Source: Himantopus leucocephalus (Eukaryota > Chordata > Aves > Charadriiformes > Recurvirostridae). Taken from it: 64,000 nucleotides of DNA. The notes below the pieces were generated by a model. That model was not told where the DNA came from. It made no database searches and saw only the letters and a list, made by a program, of their open reading frames with translations. Position numbers and translations under genes: made by a program. How positions within the stretch are numbered: position 1 is the first letter of the stretch; each line of letters begins with the position of its first letter. This document shows positions 1-37,978 of the stretch, in pieces. The DNA lies in contig RSEF01000026.1 of assembly GCA_003993805.1 (NCBI GenBank), positions 2,394,169 to 2,458,168 of the forward strand, given 5' to 3'.

Positions 1-2524
1 GCGGCCGGTTCCCGCGCAGGGCAGCGTGTTCGGGCTCCCGGCCAGGCTGTCCCCCCCGGGCTGTGTTCTCTTGCCCTACGTGCCAGGGGGATCCTCGGGG
101 AGCACTTCTTCCTCTCCAGTGCCCGGGGGCTCTGGAAATGAATTATTAGAGCTCGGGACAGCCTGCTGAACGCTGCTGGAGTCATTAGGAGCTCGTTAGA
201 GCATTAGCTGTTAGGGAAGCCTAAGGGATCCTTCCCAGCCTGGCCAAGGAGCGCGGGAGCCTGTCCTGTGCCGGTGGGATGGGGCAGAGACTGGCCAGGA
301 ATGGATCTCCGGCCCCACACTGGGGCCGGAGGAGGATGCTTAAAGCAGATGTCAGGAGCCTTCTCCAGCCACGGTCCCTCCTTTCTTCGTGACCGGTGGA
401 GCAAGCCCCCGGAGCCGGCACTGCTGGAGGGAAGGAGCCTGATGGCTGGGCTCCGGCTGGTGATGATCGGTGCCCCGTAGGCTCCTTTAGGGGTAATTAC
501 GGAGTAGACCGTTACAGTATTAATTAACTGTCTTTCTCTTAACCTCTGAGCTCTCCTCAGAAGATGTTAGTCGCTATGAAAGGGGAAAAAAATTAGTGTG
601 TTGAGGTGGTGGGAATTATCTTTTTTTCCTCTTGATCAGCAGGAGTCTGCTTAATTGGACCTGCCGTCTCCTACCTCCCGCTGCCGGCAGCTTTCGTGCC
701 TTTAAATGATAGATGAGCTCGGCTCCCCGAGGAGCAGCGGGGTGACCGGACTGGGCATGGACAAGGATGCTGGGGTCCGAGCCGGTGCTGGTGATCTCTG
801 CTTTCTGGGGCAGCGGCAGTGTTCTGTCCCCAGGGTGGAAGTTTGGGTGCCCCTGGAGCCGCAGCAATGCCGCGGGGGGAACCTGTCCCTGTGCTCCCCA
901 TCCCTTTACTGCCCGCGGCTGGTGGACGGGACCCTCCCGTGGCGGCGGTGTCGCTGGTGTCCCTGAGATTCGGTTGGTGCCTGTTGCCTCCTGATAAAGC
1001 CAAGAGCTGCCCTGGGTGTTGCTAGCAGGGAGGGGAGCTGCTCGCAGGGGCCAGGAACGGGGTTGGGTGTGCAGGGAGGGGTGGTTTACTTTTTGGGGGT
1101 CTGGCCACCCCAGGGGTTGCAGAGCCGGCATGACCGGGGCTGGAATTGGGGTTGTTTGCTGTGGGGTGGTGCTGGGATGGCCCCATGATGGTCTGGAGCC
1201 CATCTTGTGGGTTTGCGAGGGCTGGTGCATCCCGTGTGCTCCCCCAGGACACAGCGATGGGTGTTTTCCCTCCTTTCTCCTGTTCTTGTCTGGCTGCTTG
1301 ACCTCTCTGGCCACTTGCTCTGCCACCTCTGGACCTCTCTCTCGGTGCTGATGCTGCCTTTGTGGCCATTCCCCTATTCATTTATATTGCACTAGGAAAG
1401 GCTTTATTTTCTCTCCGTGAAGAGCCTCTCATGCAGGCTCTTCACCTCTGGAGTGCTGGAGAGGTGTCTGGCAGCATCGCTGCTGGCATCTGAGCTTGGG
1501 AGCAGAGCCGGAGGGCACCTTGGGCGAGAGAAAGCCCTTTCCCCCTCCAGCCCATGCTGCTCCACCTGCTCCCTCCGTGTCCCTAGCACCCGTCCTCTGC
1601 CCAGGATGCCAGCGGGGGACCCCAGACCCCAAACCCCCGGGGAAGGAGCCAGGGGAGGCTGTGGGATGCTTGTGGTCCCTGCCTGGCCGCAGTGCTCAGG
1701 TCTTGCTGGTGAAGTGGTTTTGGGGTTCGCTTGCCCTCGCTGGCAGGGCTGGGGTGTAATCTGGCTGGCAGCAGTTCGGGGCTTTGAGAGCTGAGGCTGA
1801 GAACCCACTCGCTGCCTTTGAGGGGACGGCATGAGAGCTCGCAAGCAGAATACAGAGGGCTTCCTGAGAGACAGTCCGAAAGGGTCATTAATGCAAAAGC
1901 CTCTTCATTTTAGAGAAACATGCAGGTTTTAGTAGCTTCTCTGGTTCCTGACGAGTCTCTCTGCTGATTAAAAGTCCGCTGGGTGTTGCGAGCCCCTTTC
2001 CGTCGGTGCCGGCTAGCTCGGCGGGATGCTTCTGCTTACCTGTTGGCAGTGCGGTGAGGCGGCGCTCCCGCCCTGGGACGGCAGCCGGCAGAGGAAGCAG
2101 CTGTTTTCCACTGCCGAGATGTATTTTTAAACCAAACTGAATGGGAGCGTTTTTCTGGGCCGGGCAGCTGGGGGTTGAGCGAAGAACCACCTGGGCGCCC
2201 TTCCTGCCCGGCCCCGCGCGCTGCCGGAGCTGCTGCTGCCGGTTTTCCCCGCGGCGTGGCCGAACGCCCGTGAAATGCCCTGGTCTGTGCCGAACCCATC
2301 CGAGCTCCCTGCCAGGTCAACTTCTGCTCCTCCTGTTTTTTTTGGTCAGATCATGCTGGCCCCCGGGGCTGGGTGAACAAGCCAGCACCTCCAAACCACC
2401 TTATTTCTGGTGGGTGCCCACCCTTGGGTGCTGTTGCCCCTGCTCGCCCGCCCCGTGGGGCATGTGCGTTTATTAGCAGACCTTCTAATGCCGGTATTTT
2501 TGTTTCCCATCCTTGTTTTTGCAG
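1..2524. other. GC-rich upstream region without recognised coding exon
   Basis: Probably the 5' flank or a 5' intron of ATP2B4. Open frames on both strands are GC-driven and resemble no protein I know. No first noncoding exon can be fixed. Confidence 0.4.
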
Positions 2525-2780
2525 CTCCAGTTGCTGTGGTATCCAGGGAGCCCTCCTCCTTCTGCGGGAGATGCACGCTGGTCGTTGCTAAGGTCGCCTC
2601 CGCGGTAACATGCACATCCTGTTTACACCTTTATCCGGAGAAGTTGGGCTCGGTTAGAGGCACCCGCTTCACCCGGGCAGCCCCCAGGGAAGGGGCCGCC
2701 CCGAGCATCCTCCCGCCGGACCCTCGAGGGAAGGCGCTGCAGGAGCCGCGAGCCGGCGTCGCCGCCACCGCGCCGGCAAG
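2525..2780 (+). other. ATP2B4: probable 5'UTR part of the first coding exon of ATP2B4
   Basis: A T-rich tract followed by CAG at 2522-2524 is a plausible acceptor, so the exon with the ATG may begin at 2525. The stretch is CpG-rich near the ATG (about 2640-2780), so an internal promoter is also possible. No cDNA evidence is available; this is inference. The distal noncoding exon 1 expected from mammals cannot be placed. Confidence 0.35.
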
Positions 2781-30074
<27,294 letters not shown>

Positions 30075-33000
30075 CCTTAGAACTTCGAACCCTCCCTCCT
30101 CCTCCTCCACCTTCGCCCCTCGCCCTGTGTGATATTGGCACCAGTAACTGATCACACACTGCGGTCACTTCGTGTCAAACTGCTCATACGTATATCATTT
30201 TGGTGTTTTGTTTTGGGGTTTTGTTTTGTTTTAACCATTATTTTGCAGTGGGAACCAGAGTACCACGATACTGGGTGTTGGGAGAGAAGCTAAGCCAAAC
30301 TTGTGCATCTCCATCCCTAATTTTCAGTGGTACTCACCCAAGTGAAGCAGCCAGGTTATTTCCTCTCCGAGAGTTGGGCTCCATGCGTCTGTAGGGGGTT
30401 TTCACTTTGAAAAATGCATGTTCAAAGAAAGTTCAAATTGTAGTCTTACATGCACGCTCTCAGCCAGAGGGCTGGGGTGCACTTGTGACTTTATTTCTTT
30501 TTTTTTTTTTTTCCCTTGTGGTTTTTAGGGTTTTCTTCTGATGTTGGGGTTTGTTCTTTGCTTGTGGGATTTGCCCCCAGTAACTTCACAGTGGGAAGTG
30601 GGGGACTTAGCACTCTAGTGCGAAAATTTTAAAATAAATAAATAAAAAAAAAACCCAGCCAGGGGGAAGGTGTTTACTCACAGGTTGATAGATACAGGGA
30701 TGTACACCAGTCTTCCACCTTGAAAAATGGTACCGAGCCTTTACAGTTCCTCCTTTGTCTGTGCGCGCACACTCTCCTCTCTCTGTTTCCAAAGCAGGAA
30801 TTGGTAGACAAGGAACAAAGGTGACTTGGCTGTAACCTTGCTGGATATAAAAGATTCTGATTTTTCTACAAACCAAGGTGGAGATGAACTGGGAGGGGAA
30901 GGGTGGTGAAGATAAAAAGCCCATGGTTGTGAGAAATGGGGCTCCTTCCTGGGGAGTCTTAAGAGATGCACCTCTTCTGCTTTTGAACAGCTGTGAAACT
31001 TTTGGTGAGAGCCTTGCAAAGGTTTAACGGCTCCTGATATCAGGAGCAGAGGGACTTTTGCCCGTTCTGGCTTGTCTGTACTGTTGGGTTAAATAATCCT
31101 TCAGCCTTGGAGTACAAGCTCCGGTTAACTGCTGAGGAACCCCAGAGGATGCTCCAGCCGTGCCCACCAGCTCTGCGCATCGCTGCCAAAGCGTTAGCAG
31201 GCTGAACGGAGAACAAGCATCAGGTTATTGGCAGCACAGTGGGTCAACTCCGAGGTCATGGAAAGGGTGACTCAGGTTGTCTGTTTAGCTGGTGGAAGGG
31301 AGGGCAGGCTCCATGGCCAGCGGGAGGGAGGACCCTTGATTTTTTCCATAGCACTTTTGTAGCTGGTTTGCCAGTGGAGACAGTTCCTCGCAGAGGTGGC
31401 AGGTTGGTTGGCTGCAGGTCTTCCAGAGAAGGTGCTGCATGGAGGCTTTGCCTCACTTGCTGCTTTTTTGAAGGTCATCTCTTCCCCTCGCATCCTGCCT
31501 CGCCTCAGTCTCTTGTAACCATTTGGTGAGAGTCATGGGGTTTTGGAGCAGAAGCCCCATGTGTCCTGGGCAAGCTGGCTCTGAGCTGACCCTCTTGTGA
31601 AGCCACAGGACAGAGCAGGAGGCAGGAGTTTGCTTTGCTTGGGCTTTGTTTCTTCCCCGTGGGCTCTTGCTGGTGCCCCCTGGTTACTGGCCCCGGGCAG
31701 GCAGGGCTGGAGGAAGCTCTGCTGCCTTCTCTTCTTTGTCCCGTTTGGCGTGGTTGGAAGCAGAGAGAACCTGGTTGTAACTGGCTGTACAACATCATCG
31801 TCTTTGCCCAGCCTCCGTCCCTGGAAGCAGAGGAGTTTTAGCGAGAGGGTGGGCTGGCTGGTTTCTTCTTTTCTTTCCTTTAAGAACGCACAGCAGAATC
31901 TCCCGTGCCTTCTCCGAGCACTGCCTGCAGCACCGCCTGCCACGCGAGGGCCCAGTACTTTGCCAAGAAATAAGTGTTCCTTAAACGACAACACAAACCA
32001 AGTGTCTTTGTTTTGTTTCCAGCCCAGCACCGACTCGTCCCTTCCTTAGGGTAGGAGGAGGGAAGGACGAGGTCGCCCCATTCCTGCCCCAGGTAGCTGA
32101 GGAAAGGTCCTTCTCCCAGGTCTCCTGCCTCGGTGCTGGCGAAGGGGGGAAGGCTGGGCTCCGTACACTGCCAACAGCAAGAAGAAATTGCCACCACTGC
32201 CCATCTCAATTGAAAATTCAGTGTCAAGCCCCCTGCCCACGCGGAGAAACCCATCGTTGCCCTCCCTGTTCCTTCTTCACACGAGCTGAAAAAATACCTT
32301 GGGCAGGACCGGGGGGGTGGGGGGAGTGTTTTCTTGGGTTAGGCACTAGTGGTGACAGGAAAGACAAAAGGGGTGGTTGTGGGGTTTGGTTCTGTACTAA
32401 AGGTGACATTGCTTAAAAAAATCACTTTTTCTATTTTAAATACTTGCAAAAAAAAAAAAAGGGATGAAAATATGGTGTTCTTACAAGCTTACATAAATAT
32501 TTATTAAATACTTTGGGGGGGGGAACACACCGATTTTTTTTTTTTTTTTTTGATTTTTTTTTTCTTTTCTGCAAACTTAGTAAGATTCCAGGACTGCAGC
32601 NGTTTTAAAAAAAAAGACTTAAACCAACAAAAAGCCAACTTTGGAGGCTCTCAAAGTCACTCCCAGAAATCTGTGACTGGCAGGTTGCCACAAGGGTCTG
32701 GTTGTTCTTTAGTTGATGTATTTTTGTTGTTCTAGTTTCCATATCAGGAGGGGGAGAAATAATTATATATAAATATTATGCAAAAAATATAGTTTTCTTT
32801 AGATCAGAAACTGATATTTTTACGTCAGCCATATGTATTTTGTTTAAAGAAAAAAAAAAAAAATCTTGAGTCCCGCATCTGCAATGGCGCGTGACTGTGT
32901 GACAGCAGTTCAAAGTGACAGGTAATTAATTCCGTGTATCAGCGATTGGATGCCAGTCAGCTTCCTTTTCTCTGAGCAGCCATCTTTATACTAGACGTTA

Positions 33001-33450
33001 GTTGGATGACACAAATGTTTTTTTATATAAATTATGTTGGTATGGCTGGTTGCTTAAAGTATAAACGTTTATTGTGCATACATCTTTTCTGTAAAGTATT
33101 TTTTTTTTCTATTTAGTTTCAGTGATATACTGGCAGCAGATGACTATTGGGTTAAGTTATTGAGGACATTACAAGAGTTGGGGGAGATTGGTGCTCTACG
33201 CTGAAAGGCATGATCGGCAGCATGAACTTCTGGGGACTCTCTGCAACATGCCTTGAAAGAGGGGGAGATATATATTATTATTATTTTTTGCTTTGTTTGA
33301 ACTGCCACGAGTGTGCACGTGGGAGAGTGCCATGCCAGACAGGAACCGAAGTCATACCCTGTGATACGTGTTAACTTGCCTTGGAATGCTTTGTTATTAA
33401 AACACTCTGAACATAATTTTGCATCCAGTTCTTAATAACAGTAGGGTCTC

Positions 33451-33469
33451 TGGTGGTGGTGGTGGTGGT
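33451..33469. repeat. TGG microsatellite
   Basis: About six TGG units in the probable ATP2B4 3'UTR. Confidence 0.9.
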
Positions 33470-34805
33470 TTTCTGTTAAAGAAATTGGCGGATTGGTACC
33501 AAAGACATTACACCATGTCCTGTGTGCATTGCTGAACAGGCATTTTTAGGCATTTGCATTATGTGATAAGGTTTCCTTTGATTTGCACAGGGGTTATACT
33601 TAATTTTCAAAGGTTTTGTGCAATAAGCTTTGAGGAAAATTTTGAAACAATCTCAAGAAGGAAAAAAACTAAACCAAATTTTAGCATGGGCAGCCTTTGG
33701 CTTTCCCCAGCCGAGGAGTAGATGTCCTGTAGTGCTCAGCCCCTTTAGAAATGCTTCTCGGGGTGACATGATGTTGGGGTGAATGGAAAAGCCCCATCCC
33801 AGCTCCAGGGAGGGCATCTCCAAGATGCCATTGCCAACTCCTGTTGCCCTCCACCACTGCAGGGACCAAGCACCTCAAAGAAGAGTCCCTGCAGGTTTTT
33901 GTACCTCTCGGGGGAAGGACACATGTACCTGCCAGCCATCACTCCTCACCGCTGGGTCCAGCTCCTACAAGATCATCAACCCGTGGAGCATGCAACCCAT
34001 AAACCACCCTCCTGCAAACCCAGCTCTCCGCGACGGGGTGATACCACTCTCCTGGTCCTGCCCCAACCAGCGAGGCTGGGGGGGCAACGCCAGTGTGTTT
34101 CTTGGCACCTGGCTGGTCCTCTCCAGCATCTCTCTGCCAAGGCTGTCCCCTGCCACCAAGACTGGCTGATCTCTGGCTGTCCTGCCTCTGATATCCTCCT
34201 GCTCAACAAAAAATACAATTTTCATTCAGCAAAGCCCATGGCTAAAACTGCCTTTAGTTTATTTCCTCCCTTTAAATAAATATATATATATACAGTATTA
34301 AACCAACATTTGTGTGTGTATATATATTTATCCAATGCTCTCACAACAAAACTTTCTTTTGAAGAGGGCACGCAGATCTGAGTTTTTCTTTTCCAGTAAC
34401 TAAGTATAATAAGCACTGGTATTTTTGTATAAAAACAGAAAAATACAAAACAAAAGACTGAATATTATGTGGTATGCATGACATTAAAAAAAAAATGGTG
34501 GTTTCAAAGCAATATGTACCCTGGTGTGTTTGCCATATCCTAGAGTCCAGCTTAAAGTGCACCTGATCTGTATTGCATTTTGATATTAATCTCTATGTAC
34601 AATGTTTTGCATGTAATTTATATGGTTCTTGGGAGAAAAAATTTTTGAATGAGTTGTCAGTTGGCTTCTTCTGAGAAAACAGACTCCAAACAGAGATAAT
34701 ACTCAAAGTGGAAGCGGACGAGTGGTTGAGGGGTGGGAAAGGGGGTACATAGCTTAAAAAATAAAGCGTGCTGGGGGTGGGGGAGAAGGGTAATGGTTTT
34801 GAATC

Positions 34806-34860
34806 AATAAAGCTTTGGCTGTTGAGCAGAAACAATGCGCGAGTGCATCCAGAGAATAAA
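34806..34860 (+). terminator. ATP2B4: candidate distal poly(A) signals of ATP2B4
   Basis: Two AATAAA hexamers at 34806-34811 and 34855-34860, the last before the CpG island of the next gene. Cleavage would fall near 34825-34885. Confidence 0.45.
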
Positions 34861-34880
34861 ATGTGCCCACATGTAACTGT

Positions 34881-36240
34881 GATGTCCTCAGTGTGTCCAC
34901 CAGCTTGTGAAATCAATCCTGCATCCTCTCCTTGTGCTGGATGAACGGCTGGGCTTCCCATCAGAGCGAGCCAGAGCGTCAAAGCGGGGCCTGCAGGGTG
35001 GAAAGAGGGATGGGGATCAAAAGCAACCCTGCTGCTACAAAAGCACCCCTTAGCATGGGGTTTCTCTCTGTGTAAGCCTCGCTGTCGAGAGGCAGGGGCT
35101 GGCTGGCTGCACCCAGTGCTTTGTCTCAAGCGTGGCTTCTTCCATCTCCAAGCAAAGTCCAGAACTGGCTGTCAAATGCCATTCAGGCCAGTGCTCCTGG
35201 GCTATGTGTCGGGCTGCTCCTGAGCAAAGATCCTCCCTCGTCCCCTTCCCTGGTGTCATGTCCGCAGTGCCTCTAAGGTGATGCATGGTGGAGGTTGTGA
35301 TCTCCATCTGCCGGGGTCTGGCTTGGAGCTGTGTTCTGCCTCTGTACTCAGACTGTTTTGCCTCCATAGAGGCACTTTGCCCAGACCAGAAGGAAAATGG
35401 GAAATAAAAGCAATTGGCCTCTGAAATACTCTCATTCCCAAGCAGGCTGATTGCACTGGAGCTGTTATTAAACTCCCTGGCTTCGGTGGAGAGACCGTTG
35501 CTTCTCTGTGTCTTTAATAACTCCAGGGCCAAGCCATGATGAGAAGACCAAGCCGGGCAAGGCTGTGGGTGAGAAAGTTTGACCTGAAACTTCTCAGCTG
35601 AGCATCCGACCCTTGGGGCTGATGCCAACTGATATCAACAGGGCGTAAAAGCTTTTTACTGCGCAGCGTGGCTGGGGAGGTGTCTGTGCTGACAGCGTCC
35701 TCCAGCTCTTAGTTAAACAGAACAGCCACAATTGCTTCTTTTTTTAAACACAGCCCAGGCTGGATGCAAAGAAAGAAACAAATCAAAGGACTTTTAGTCA
35801 TTTAAAGGGGAAAATGGCTGTACCGGCTGTGCCTGTGCAGTGGCGGGGATGCCCCAGGCAGCCTCCCCTAAGGGCAGACACCGCTCCTGCTGCCGGGGTG
35901 GCGATTTACCACTGCCGCAGGGCCAAAGCGCGGAAAGCAGGACACTGGCATGCTGGCACGGAGAGGAGAAAAGCAGAGGGAGGCAGGTTTAGGTCTATGA
36001 TCTGCCATGAAGCCTTAGCAGGCCTGTGCTTCCCTGAAGGAGAAATGGCTGCCTGCCAGGCCCAGGCCTCCCTCCCTGGGGCGCAGCACAGCCTGAGGTG
36101 TCCAAGGCCCCAGGACAAGCACCTACCGGGCCGGGAAACAGGATGGAAAGTAAAATAGCTTCCATCTGGGAAAGCGTAAGCCTGAGGCAGCGCCCAGCTG
36201 CGTGAAGGAGACGGCCACCTCAGGGGCTGCGGCCTGGCGC
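34881..36240. other. ATP2B4-ZC3H11A intergenic region
   Basis: No protein resembling LAX1, which lies here in humans, is visible on either strand. The open frames are unremarkable. Confidence 0.5.
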
Positions 36241-36720
36241 CACGGCGGGCAGGGGCGCACACCCTGACAGGAAGGTGGGTGCGGGGCACTGCAGCCGGGG
36301 AGGAGGTGGACGGGAAGGGGGACACTATTCTGATCGCCCCACAGGGAAAGGGCTTTGTCTGGGCCCAGAACCGCTGGCGGGACCCCTCGGAGGAGGAAAG
36401 AGCAGAAAAGCCGCCCGCCCGCCCGCTTTGTTTACAGGCGCCGCCCGCCCCGCTCCTGTCGCTCCGGTGGGCGGGGCCTCCCGCACGCACCCCCACCCCC
36501 GCCGGTTCCGACGGGCGGAAGTGGGCCCTGGTGAAGCCGTTCCGCCCGCCATCTTGGCAACGGGCGAGCTGAGGTTGCCCGTATGTTAGGCGCCATCTTT
36601 GAGGCTGGCAGCGGGGAAGGCGACGGCCCGAGCGGCGGCTCCGGCGGATCGAGGCGACACGGTGGCGGCAGCGGCGGTCCCCTGGGGTTCGGTAAAGTCC
36701 CTGCTCGCCGGTAACTAGAG
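36240..36720 (+). promoter_or_regulatory. ZC3H11A: CpG-island promoter and first exon of ZC3H11A
   Basis: The CpG-dense segment continues to about 37170. GCCATCTTGG at 36548 and CGCCATCTTT at 36591 are YY1-type motifs near a likely start site. The noncoding first exon plausibly ends at a GTAAAG donor (36692) or at GTAACT just downstream. Exon limits are inferred. Confidence 0.6.
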
Positions 36721-37978
36721 CCGTTCGTGGACCGCAGGGGCGGGGGAATGGCCTCTCGCCGGGCCCGGGTCCCTTCCGCTCCCCTCAGGGGAAGCAGGCC
36801 GCGTCCCCCGCTCCCGGTGGGGCGGGCGGCCCAGGCCGCGTCCCCGAGCCCTCCCCACCGGGGTGTCCGTAGCCGCTGGGGCGGGGGGGGGAGGCCGCTG
36901 AGGCCCCTGCGGCACTGCGGGCCCCCCGGGTGTGGTGGTGGGGGTGCGGTATTCCCCCCGGCCTCGGCGCCCCGGGACTTGAGAGAGGGGGAGCTGCTTC
37001 CCCGCCGCCCGAGGTAGGCCCAAGGTCCCCTCTCCCCCCGGTTACGGGGCCGCAGCTCTCCCGCTCCCCACCCCTGCCCTTCTCTCGGCCGTTGGCCCTT
37101 CTACAGGGCTTGACTGCAGTCCCTGTCACGTCACGCCCCCCCCCCGCGTCCCTGTCCCGGTGGTCTCCCGGGGAAACCGAGTCCTCGGGCAAGCTTTGGA
37201 GAGGTTCGGTTGGGCAAATCGAAGATCCCTATGCAGGTGCCTTATGAGTGTACGTTATTTTCAGTTAAAACCTTGTGCCTTCCTTTTGTAGCAATGCGTA
37301 TAAGGGGCGTGCTGTAATGTAGTCATCTGACAAATTGCTCCTCCGTTCCCCAAAGGAGGTGCCTTCAGGATCTGACTAACTCTGGATGCACCCGGCTGTC
37401 ATCTTAATTTCTCCTTTAGGTTGTTTAAAACAACCCAATTGGGTGACGTTTGTTTTTATATCTTAAGGATTGGATCTCAGAGATTTCTGTTTTCTTCATG
37501 TTTATAATGAGAGTGCAAAAGTGATTTTTTACTGTTGCAGGGATCAGTGTTTGGAGCCTGCAGATTGTTCCCAGAACTGGTGCTTTGGGGTGCATGCTGC
37601 ACGCGGAGATTGAGCTCTGGGCCATGCTTTCAAAATAAAACACTCTGTTATTTGATTGTATCCTGGGAACAGGGGATTTTGAAATGATATCAGAAGCACC
37701 ACTGTGCCACATGGTTGAATTGGACACACATTAAACCGATCAGGCTGAACAGATAGGCTGAATTTGTTGCTGGATGGCCAGGTGTTTCAGGAGGAAAGCT
37801 AGTCTAGATAAAAATTCCTCTTGCTGTCGCGTCTCATCTAAAATGGCACCCTTCCAAATGGCTGCTTCCAGGGGAAATTGACTCTTTTTGAGATTTAATA
37901 AAACATTTCAGTGAGGAAGATGAATGGTCATAGTAATTGCTGCCAGGCACCAGTTTTGATTTCAGAAATAGAAAAAGA
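36721..37978 (+). other. ZC3H11A intron 1, part before the ZBED6 relic
   Basis: CpG-island tail to about 37170, then AT-rich intron. Nothing further recognised. Confidence 0.5.

Larger units (their letters stand above)
30075..34880 (+). other. ATP2B4: ATP2B4 3'UTR (probable)
   Basis: AT-rich, T-run-rich DNA without coding exons follows the stop. AATAAA signals occur at 30633 (followed by an A-run, so doubtful), 34806 and 34855. GC content rises again after about 34900, so the longest 3'UTR probably ends near 34880. One unresolved N at 32601 and a (TGG)n run at about 33451-33469 lie inside. The end is inferred. Confidence 0.5.

Noticed and set aside
616..1326. 236-codon minus-strand open frame upstream of ATP2B4
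   Set aside because: Low-complexity Pro/Gln/Arg composition, no known motifs, and overlapping open frames on the other strand.
32530..32630. Retrogene poly(A) tail in the ATP2B4 3'UTR
   Set aside because: Only T/A homopolymer runs around an N, with no associated coding sequence or target-site duplication visible.
35050..35628. 192-codon minus-strand frame between ATP2B4 and ZC3H11A, tested as LAX1
   Set aside because: No membrane helix or tyrosine-based adaptor motifs of LAX1, and the opposite strand to the human arrangement.
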